Below, in pieces: positions 14,547-20,598 of a DNA stretch of 22,708 bases. The notes beneath the pieces were generated by a model, which saw nothing but the letters and a program-made list of their open reading frames with translations, had not been told where the DNA came from and searched no databases. The stretch covers positions 1 through 22,708 of the IMG/VR virus record IMGVR_UViG_3300025771_000209; one strand, written 5' to 3'. Position numbers and translations under genes: made by a program. The DNA is from a virus. How positions within the stretch are numbered: the first letter of the stretch is position 1; the number at the start of each line of letters is the position of its first letter.

Positions 14547-16060
14547 ACTGTTTTACCCATTAGTGCTAATACGTTAATTTCTTGGAGGGATAAAGCAGAC
14601 CCATCAATGTCAGCTTCTAGTCCTATCGTAATAATACTTCCGTTACCTGTTGCTTGAACAGAGTTTCTAGTCGTAAGTTCACCACCAGTAAACTCACCGA
14701 TAGCAAACTCGTCAACACCGTAGTACGCAGGTACTTGGTTGCCTACAGTAAACTCGTAGGTTTTAAAGTCCGTAGCCAGATCGTAAGCCCACTTCATAAA
14801 CACTGTTGCGCCTGTAGCACCAACCAGAGTCGGCCTGAGTTTCTTGAGCAACTTTGTTTTAGCAGGATCACCAAACGTCAGACCCGGACTGTAGTACCTA
14901 AAGCGGTACGCTGTTGTGTTGTCTACGTAACCTGAGTACGTCCCTATTCCGTCAGTTGTTCCTATGTACAACGTACCGTCAGTTTTAACTTCAAACGACT
15001 TGTGTGGAATAGAAGTCCACCTAGTAACCCTGTACGCACCGTTCTCTAGCCTACCCTTTAGATCAAAGCAGTACGCCGTAAGTTGATCTGGGAACGTGAT
15101 AACGTAAAAAGAGTTCTCAGGGCTGTACACAGATGCCGTAGGTAACGTCCTGTTGTTAATCAAACTAATAATCTCAGTCTTTACGTTTAGACTCAGGTCA
15201 GATATAGGCAGTGACTTCTCTTGGATAGTACGTCCTAAACTCCTGAGTCCTGTGTTAGACATAAACAAAACATCTGTGCCGATGTGCTGGACAGAGTTTC
15301 TACAGATGCACCCAACGCCAGCTACCGTGTCAACCAGAGCCATATTAGCTGGACTAGAGGCTCCTCCGTACACAAGTATGCTGTGCTTACCAAAGATAAT
15401 CAGAGTGTTGTTGTGTGCTGCCAACGCTCTAACTTCGTCGTACCCATCAGGCCAAGCCTTAGATACATCTATAGAACCACTGGAACCACCAGTGAAGTCT
15501 GAACCTATCAAAAGATCAGACCAGTAAATCGTTTGTGTGTCTGTTGCGTTGTCTACTACCCACAGTCGTCCGTAAGCTGCCAGAGCCTCGTGACACTTGA
15601 GGGTTGCTGCAGTAGCCCCACCGTTAGCAACAGTAAACGTGCGTAGTCCTGTAGCGTTGTCGTACACCAGAGGATCGTACCCACGTTGGAAGAAGTACGC
15701 CTTGTCGTTAAAGTTTACAATCTTCCAGTTGTTAGTTGTAATAGTGTAAGCTGCAGGAGTAACATCAGTCAGGGTAGTTGTCCCTGTCATTATCTTGTTG
15801 TTACCTGCGCTGAACACTACCTCGTTACCTGCGTCATCGTAGAAGTAGTGGATCTTGTGTACGTAGTCTGAACCTAACTCTGTCTTGTCAGTAGTGATTA
15901 CGTCGATACCCTTACGTGCAGCAATACGTCCACGCTTGTCAATCACTGCGTTGTCAGCAACGTCAGCGTAAGAAGGATCCTGCGCGATAGGCGAGTCTTC
16001 TGTGTTGACACCTTTGAACGCTGGAGCAACTAGGTTAATACTTTGTAGCGGCTGTGCCAT
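14543..16060 (-). CDS. Tail tubular protein B-like / tail nozzle protein (505 aa)
   Basis: It begins with NLVAPAFKGVNTEDSP (about 9-24), followed by a segment describing 'NAVIDKRGRIAARKG'. This opening is shared by podophage tail hub and nozzle proteins (T7 gp12 and P22 gp10 type). The remainder is rich in Thr, Val, aromatic and Gly residues in repeated strand-turn units, consistent with a beta-propeller tail barrel. Its place directly after the gp11-like gene supports the role. In the virion it would form the lower tail tube that carries DNA and contacts the fibres. GTAGGAG precedes the ATG, and the gene ends overlapping the 77-aa gene. It is shorter than T7 gp12 (794 aa). Confidence 0.75.
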   Translation of the reverse strand: MAQPLQSINLVAPAFKGVNTEDSPIAQDPSYADVADNAVIDKRGRIAARKGIDVITTDKTELGSDYVHKIHYFYDDAGNEVVFSAGNNKIMTGTTTLTDVTPAAYTITTNNWKIVNFNDKAYFFQRGYDPLVYDNATGLRTFTVANGGATAATLKCHEALAAYGRLWVVDNATDTQTIYWSDLLIGSDFTGGSSGSIDVSKAWPDGYDEVRALAAHNNTLIIFGKHSILVYGGASSPANMALVDTVAGVGCICRNSVQHIGTDVLFMSNTGLRSLGRTIQEKSLPISDLSLNVKTEIISLINNRTLPTASVYSPENSFYVITFPDQLTAYCFDLKGRLENGAYRVTRWTSIPHKSFEVKTDGTLYIGTTDGIGTYSGYVDNTTAYRFRYYSPGLTFGDPAKTKLLKKLRPTLVGATGATVFMKWAYDLATDFKTYEFTVGNQVPAYYGVDEFAIGEFTGGELTTRNSVQATGNGSIITIGLEADIDGSALSLQEINVLALMGKTV

Positions 16061-16071
16061 ACGTCAGGCTC

Positions 16072-16719
16072 CTACGGAGTGTACCAGATGGTTTCTTCAG
16101 GGTGCTTCTGAGCGTCCATAGCAATCGCATCAGACAAAAACTTATCAGCAATACCAAAGTACTCAGGTGCTGATGTACCGCCTGTCTCGCCACGCTCACG
16201 CGCTAGTAATGCTACTGCTAAGTGAATCACAGGTTGACTAGGAATCAACAACACATCTGTGTCAGAGCTTAACTCAGGGTTCCTGAGCGTACAGTTGAAT
16301 CTCAGGCTGTACACACCGTCAGGCTTAGGATAGATGTCTACCTGAGTGTCACCACTGGAGTCAACACCGTTGTACGTGTAGTACTCAGGTGAGCCTGACA
16401 CGGGGTCTTGATTCAAGTACTTATTGTTAAACCAGTGCTGAGTCTGGTACTGCATAAAGATGTTTGAGGTATCGTTGATTACGTCGAGCACCTTGATCTT
16501 GTTCTGTGATCCAGTTAGCACGTAGTTAAAAATACCAGCAGACGTAGTAACCGTCAGGGTAGTCCTGAGTGCTGACCAATCCCAAGCATCCTCTACCATC
16601 TTCTTAGCGTCGTTTACAAAGTCACCTACCATCTTGCTGTACGTGTTGGCAGTAACGCTGGACACTTCTTCTTCACGTAAACGTCTGAGGACGTTGTTTA
16701 CTAAGTTTAAATATGTCAT
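16072..16719 (-). CDS. Tail tubular protein A-like (head-tail connector, gp11-like)
   Basis: This 215-aa protein starts with a helical hairpin (TYLNLVNNVLRRLREEEV, then VGDFVNDAKKMVEDAWDWSALR) typical of marine podophage proteins annotated as tail tubular A or connector. Beta-rich residues and a closing helix with ARERGE follow. Size and gene order (immediately before a tail tubular B-like gene) fit T7 gp11 (196 aa), which joins the portal to the nozzle. Primary sequence identity to T7 itself is low by eye. ATG 16719 overlaps the stop of the 846-aa gene (ATGA), so it is translated as part of the same late operon. Confidence 0.75.
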   Translation of the reverse strand: MTYLNLVNNVLRRLREEEVSSVTANTYSKMVGDFVNDAKKMVEDAWDWSALRTTLTVTTSAGIFNYVLTGSQNKIKVLDVINDTSNIFMQYQTQHWFNNKYLNQDPVSGSPEYYTYNGVDSSGDTQVDIYPKPDGVYSLRFNCTLRNPELSSDTDVLLIPSQPVIHLAVALLARERGETGGTSAPEYFGIADKFLSDAIAMDAQKHPEETIWYTP

Positions 16720-19256
16720 GCTCTACCGCCTCCAGTGCCAGTAAAGAGTCCTGCTAAGTAATCTGTAATTGGAAAAGAGCGACCAGCTAAAAGCGTAGGA
16801 TCGCTTTGTATACCCATAGAAATTTTTGGCGCTTCTGCGGTAAAGCCCTTGACTGCTGTTTTTTTACTAGATACGGGAGGCAAGTCTATGTCAGTACTTG
16901 GGCTGTCAATATCTTCTGTCTTGACACATTCACCGTTTTCATCACGCTCGTAGCCAGACGGACAATCGGGCTTTACACATTGACCAAAAACATTACGCTC
17001 TGTGCCTTCAGGACAAGGCTCCTGATCTGGGAGACACTTTCGTAAATCTGGATCCCAAGAGTACCCTTCGCCACAAACTGTGGGAGGTTCTATGCAAACC
17101 CCGTCTTCGTCTATATCCCAACCTTCGGGACACTGAATTTCAATTTCAACACATTCACCAGATAGATCGTCACGTTGAAATCCCTCAGGGCAGGTGATGT
17201 CTACCTCAATCGTGACGCATTCTCCTAAATCTTGATCCCATTCGTAGCCCTCGCCACAGACTACGGGAGGTTCTATGCAAACCCCGTCTTCATCAACGTC
17301 CCAACCTTCGGGACACTTAACTTCAGGAATATCAGGTACGCATTTCTCTAGTGCAGGATTCCAAGAATAGCCATCATCACAAACTTGAGGAGGCTCTATG
17401 CAAACGCCGTCTTCATCAACGTCCCAACCTTCGGGACACTGAACATCGGGGATCTTAACACACCCTTTGCCGTCTCCGTTGTCTATGAATCCTTCGGGAC
17501 AGACTTCAGGTATTTCAGGTACGCACTCCCCTAGATCGGCGTCCCATATTAGACCTTCTCCACACGGGTTTGGTATAGGAATACACTGTTTTAGCGCCTC
17601 GTCCCACTCTAAACCTTCGGCGCACTCAGGTAGTGAAATGTCTGCACTAGGGCACTCACCATCTTCATTTTGTAACCACTCAGGACAGCCATCAGGTAAA
17701 TCTAAGTTACACAAAAAGCTGATTGGGCTGTCTTCTGAACAGGGATCACCTAAAACTCCACCTATTGCGGTTAGTGATGCCCAATCTAAGCCCTCAAGAG
17801 CAGGCCACAAGAAGTCTAAAGAGCCACCGTCGTTGAAGTAGTCGTAAAGTGCTTTAACAGCATCAGTAGTACTCATTCCACCGTCTATCAACGCCTGTAT
17901 ACCGACCCCAACAAGACCGTTGATGGAATCGGTGGATATGTTAGTTTCTCCTTCTCTGAAAAAGTTACTAACGTCAATACCAGACTCACCTAGTAGGTCA
18001 GTGATGTAGGATTGTATCTTTTCTGTTCCCCAAGATCCTACAGCGTTGAGCACAATACCCTCTAGATCTTCTCCTTTTATTACTCCGGTTAGTATTCCTT
18101 CTATAATAGAAAGGGCGCTGTCCTGAGATATCCCAAGAATATCTGCGAGCATCTGGCCCTTTTCAATAGCCCAAGTACCCGCAGTGCCTACCACTTCTCC
18201 GTTTACTATCCACCCGCCGTAAGTGCCGGGATCAGCCGCTATTAGGTCGTCAAAAAAACCACCAACGCCTCCTAAAAGTGCTGACTGAAGAACTTTAGAT
18301 GGGTCTATTTCACCAGTGAGGATTGCCTGACCCAACATAGAGGATATAGCCCCTGCAGCCGCACCAGCACCAGCACCGCCACCTAAAGCACCAGCAATAC
18401 CGGGACCCACTGCACCACCAGTAAAACCGCCAACCATTACACCCGCGACAATAGCTCCCCAATCTACGCCGGGGGCTTCGTAAGTACGGACGTACGTTGA
18501 GCCGTTCCAGAGGTACTTGTCTCCGTCGCCGTTAGTGTACGATCCAACAATGCCGTACTTTTCCATAAGCTGTGCATTAATATCGCTAGCCAGCCACTTT
18601 TCCATACTCGCCAGAGAATCTTGCTGTATTGCTACGTCCGTACGTGCCCTACAAATTTCTTCATCGCGTCCAGTTAGCCCTGTACACGGATTCCTGTTGC
18701 TGTTTATTGCAGCGGTCATAAAGTTCGTAGGATCTACTAACTCTCCAGACTCAATGTAACTCTGCCGTTCGCTAATGTATTCCCAATAGGTATCCCAATC
18801 TAGATCATTCTGACTCTGGAACGTGGACATAGAGCCACTGTCCCAGTACTTTTTAATCTCCTCTTCAGTGTAGTAACCTCCGGGGTTTTCCCCGATTCCT
18901 GCAGTAGTAGACCCTTGGTAGTTTTCACCGCCTTCTTCGCCTGTCTCGAACGGAGGTGCCCAGTAGTAAACACGAACGCCAGCCTCATTGTAAAAGTGAC
19001 CGTCCTCTCCAATTGTCTTTTGCTTACGAGGGTCGCCCATTGGTCCGTCGTACGCAATGCACTCACCTTTTTCATTATAAATGTAACCTTCAGGACAGCC
19101 CTTATCTCCGCTTTCTGTGTCCGTTAGGTTAATGTTAGGATCGTCAGCGCCTAGCGTAGAATTATCGGCTGACGGCGTTTCCGCGATAATGGAGTCATTA
19201 AGAACCTCCTTATCTGTTAAACCGCTAAAAAGTCCTCTATTTGAACTAATAGCCAT
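16716..19256 (-). CDS. Large Cys-repeat late protein with glycine-zipper segment (846 aa)
   Basis: No family is recognised. The layout is: an acidic N-terminus with one isolated Cys repeat (residues 52-66); a polar region; a Gly/Ala-rich hydrophobic stretch (about 267-315, GGAGAGAAAGA-like) resembling glycine zippers; a helical region to about 500; then 13 tandem units of about 20 aa (about 522-777). Unit consensus is C-x-x-G-(Y/W/F), 6-9 mostly acidic residues, then a second C followed by V/I. Three units contain D-V/I-D-E-D-G, a DxDxDG loop typical of calcium sites. A basic, Pro/Gly C-terminus follows. Paired cysteines suggest disulphides formed outside the cell or in the virion. It lies between lysis and tail tube genes, so it may be a tail, adhesin or membrane-interacting ejection protein; this is inference. 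ATG 19256 follows the holin-like gene by 3 bases. Confidence 0.75.
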   Translation of the reverse strand: MAISSNRGLFSGLTDKEVLNDSIIAETPSADNSTLGADDPNINLTDTESGDKGCPEGYIYNEKGECIAYDGPMGDPRKQKTIGEDGHFYNEAGVRVYYWAPPFETGEEGGENYQGSTTAGIGENPGGYYTEEEIKKYWDSGSMSTFQSQNDLDWDTYWEYISERQSYIESGELVDPTNFMTAAINSNRNPCTGLTGRDEEICRARTDVAIQQDSLASMEKWLASDINAQLMEKYGIVGSYTNGDGDKYLWNGSTYVRTYEAPGVDWGAIVAGVMVGGFTGGAVGPGIAGALGGGAGAGAAAGAISSMLGQAILTGEIDPSKVLQSALLGGVGGFFDDLIAADPGTYGGWIVNGEVVGTAGTWAIEKGQMLADILGISQDSALSIIEGILTGVIKGEDLEGIVLNAVGSWGTEKIQSYITDLLGESGIDVSNFFREGETNISTDSINGLVGVGIQALIDGGMSTTDAVKALYDYFNDGGSLDFLWPALEGLDWASLTAIGGVLGDPCSEDSPISFLCNLDLPDGCPEWLQNEDGECPSADISLPECAEGLEWDEALKQCIPIPNPCGEGLIWDADLGECVPEIPEVCPEGFIDNGDGKGCVKIPDVQCPEGWDVDEDGVCIEPPQVCDDGYSWNPALEKCVPDIPEVKCPEGWDVDEDGVCIEPPVVCGEGYEWDQDLGECVTIEVDITCPEGFQRDDLSGECVEIEIQCPEGWDIDEDGVCIEPPTVCGEGYSWDPDLRKCLPDQEPCPEGTERNVFGQCVKPDCPSGYERDENGECVKTEDIDSPSTDIDLPPVSSKKTAVKGFTAEAPKISMGIQSDPTLLAGRSFPITDYLAGLFTGTGGGRA
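16925..17690 (-). repeat. tandem Cys-repeat array coding region
   Basis: About 13 units of roughly 60 bp run in tandem within the 846-aa gene. Three copies are nearly identical at the DNA level (about 17082-17136, 17265-17318 and 17388-17440, sharing TATGCAAAC and CCAACCTTCGGGACACT). Their offsets are 183 and 123 bp, three and two repeat units. The frame is preserved throughout, so it is a protein repeat that has expanded by duplication. Confidence 0.85.
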
Positions 19257-19259
19257 AGC

Positions 19260-19634
19260 TTACTTACCCTTTAGCTGCATCAGCTTGTCAGCACCACGTA
19301 TGCCAAAGCTGGCTGTGACTGCAACGTACAAAAGATATTGATACCACTCAGGTAGTCTATCTAGCTCTGCAAAGGCAACGCCTACGCGACCAATAATATC
19401 AAGATCGTTCATACCTACGCCCCACATAATTGCTATTACAGGCGCACTTAGGACTACTGTGAACCACTCGTCTTTCCACGAGGATGCACTAGCCTGTGCC
19501 ATGTGTTGTTCCCACGTAGCAGTGTTCTGTATAACCTGCATTGTGGCTGCATGTTTTGCTTGTGACTGCTCGTGACGGTTAGTCAACCAAGTCTTAGCGA
19601 GTCCAGCAAGAGGACTAATGAGTGCTTGCCACAC
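19260..19634 (-). CDS. Holin-like membrane protein, GTA-holin (3TM) type
   Basis: This 124-aa protein has a hydrophobic N-terminal helix (residues 2-16), a charged Gln/His region, then the motif SWKDEW (52-57) followed by two membrane segments (about 58-75 and 98-112, the latter ending ASFGIRG). The W(K/R)DEW-plus-two-helices pattern is that of the gene-transfer-agent 'holin 3TM' family. It probably helps to open the inner membrane at lysis. It uses a GTG start directly after the stop of the 57-aa membrane protein gene, so the two are adjacent and probably co-regulated. No endolysin is seen in the window. Confidence 0.65.
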   Translation of the reverse strand: MWQALISPLAGLAKTWLTNRHEQSQAKHAATMQVIQNTATWEQHMAQASASSWKDEWFTVVLSAPVIAIMWGVGMNDLDIIGRVGVAFAELDRLPEWYQYLLYVAVTASFGIRGADKLMQLKGK

Positions 19635-19808
19635 CTACGACTTACTCCTGTTACGCCAGCCTTGCACCGTGTCTGTTTCCCAGATACGTATACCTGTCCA
19701 CACGAGTGTAAACAACGCAGCCAAGGAAGGCAAAACGCCAGCCAAAGCACCTACACCTGTTGCTACAGAAACCGTATCCATTACCTCTTTCATCCCTTGA
19801 TCTGCCAT
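19635..19808 (-). CDS. Small holin-like membrane protein (57 aa)
   Basis: ATG 19808 starts 2 bases after the stop of the 155-aa gene and gives a 57-aa product. It has a polar N-terminus (MADQGMKEVMDT), one or two closely spaced hydrophobic stretches (about 17-42, GALAGVLPSLAALFTLVWTGI) and a short basic end (WRNRSKS). This is the pattern of class II-type small holins of marine podophages. It fills the otherwise empty space between two membrane-protein genes and abuts the next GTG start. Function in lysis timing is inferred from topology and neighbours. Confidence 0.7.
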   Translation of the reverse strand: MADQGMKEVMDTVSVATGVGALAGVLPSLAALFTLVWTGIRIWETDTVQGWRNRSKS

Positions 19809-19810
19809 CC

Positions 19811-20278
19811 TCATGCACCCTTGATAATTACCATCGTACCGTATATGATGCCTGACGTTACGATAGCGGCTATGGATACTAAGAAAGTGTCTAGTAGCAT
19901 CCGTTGTCTCTTTCTCTGTTTATAGATAACTTCTTCTCGTTGTGCCTTGATCTTACGTCTGAGCATTATCATCTCTTGGTAAGTCTCAACGCCGTATGAC
20001 CACACAATGAGTTCCCTTATCTGTTTCTCTTGTTCCTCTAGTTTCTTCTTAGCTATAACACTGTTGAGTGCTTGTTGCTCTACGGTTTCTCCGTCGAATA
20101 ACTTCTTGAAGACGCCGGGACTCTCAGCTTCTTTTTCTGCTTGTCTGATGTCAGACGCAAAGCTGTACCACTGCCCCAGCTTCTGAGCAACGTGTTCAAT
20201 CTCAGCACCTCTGTTTACTAGCGTCTGTATGCCTTTGAAGGTTGTAGACGCCATAGCAATAAGTGATAGAGGATCCAT
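19811..20278 (-). CDS. Coiled-coil protein with C-terminal membrane anchor (155 aa)
   Basis: The protein has a moderately hydrophobic start (DPLSLIAMASTTFKGI), a long charged helix rich in Glu/Lys (about 45-125, including KKKLEEQEKQIRELI) and one clear membrane segment at the end (about 132-152). Charges before the segment are basic (KQRKRQR), which would favour a cytoplasmic body. It sits next to two holin-like genes, so a lysis role (spanin-like or holin partner) is possible, but a spanin would normally carry the anchor at the N-terminus. The second of two close ATGs (20278) is in frame; the first is not. I do not recognise a characterised homologue. Confidence 0.65.
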   Translation of the reverse strand: MDPLSLIAMASTTFKGIQTLVNRGAEIEHVAQKLGQWYSFASDIRQAEKEAESPGVFKKLFDGETVEQQALNSVIAKKKLEEQEKQIRELIVWSYGVETYQEMIMLRRKIKAQREEVIYKQRKRQRMLLDTFLVSIAAIVTSGIIYGTMVIIKGA

Positions 20279-20286
20279 CCATTATC

Positions 20287-20595
20287 TTACCAAGACACGC
20301 CAGTGCCGGACGTAGGATTAGCTTGCTCTGCAATCTGTGCGTCGATGCTAGCCTCAACAGCGGCAACCTGCTCGTCACCCATTGCGGCCTTAGCCCAGCC
20401 CACAGCCATATCTTCGGTGATGTCAGCCCACTCGACAAACGTACCACTAGGAGCCTCAAGCCCTGCTGTGCCGTAGGATGATCCAGAGTTGTCTCCGTCT
20501 TCCTTTGAACAGCGCCAGTGTACGGTAGTCACTACGTTGGTGTGACCGTCTTGTGATACGTTGTAATCCATTGCGGATATAGTCCAGTTAAACAT
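20287..20595 (-). CDS. Conserved marine-phage hypothetical protein (102 aa)
   Basis: The sequence opens with WTISAMDYNVSQDGHTNVVTTVHWRC, a pattern I have seen in many marine phage proteins of unknown function that sit next to fibre genes. It reads as two beta strands (a 'read-out of W-x-I ... V-V-x-T-V-H-W' sheet), a Gly/Ser-rich loop and a C-terminal helix (VAAVEASIDAQIAEQ). AAAGGAG precedes the ATG, which follows the fibre stop by 3 bases. It may be a fibre assembly factor or small virion protein; there is no direct evidence. Confidence 0.65.
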   Translation of the reverse strand: MFNWTISAMDYNVSQDGHTNVVTTVHWRCSKEDGDNSGSSYGTAGLEAPSGTFVEWADITEDMAVGWAKAAMGDEQVAAVEASIDAQIAEQANPTSGTGVSW

Positions 20596-20598
20596 AGT

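Noticed and set aside
17082-17440. Regularly spaced DNA repeats that could suggest a CRISPR array.
   Set aside because: The repeats keep one reading frame, the 'spacers' encode further diverged copies of the same protein unit, and spacing is a multiple of the unit length.
17467-17841. Open frame of 124 codons on the + strand opposite the Cys-repeat gene.
   Set aside because: It lies wholly antisense to a well-supported gene, has no ribosome site, and its Ser/Pro-rich composition is what the complement of the repeat codons gives.
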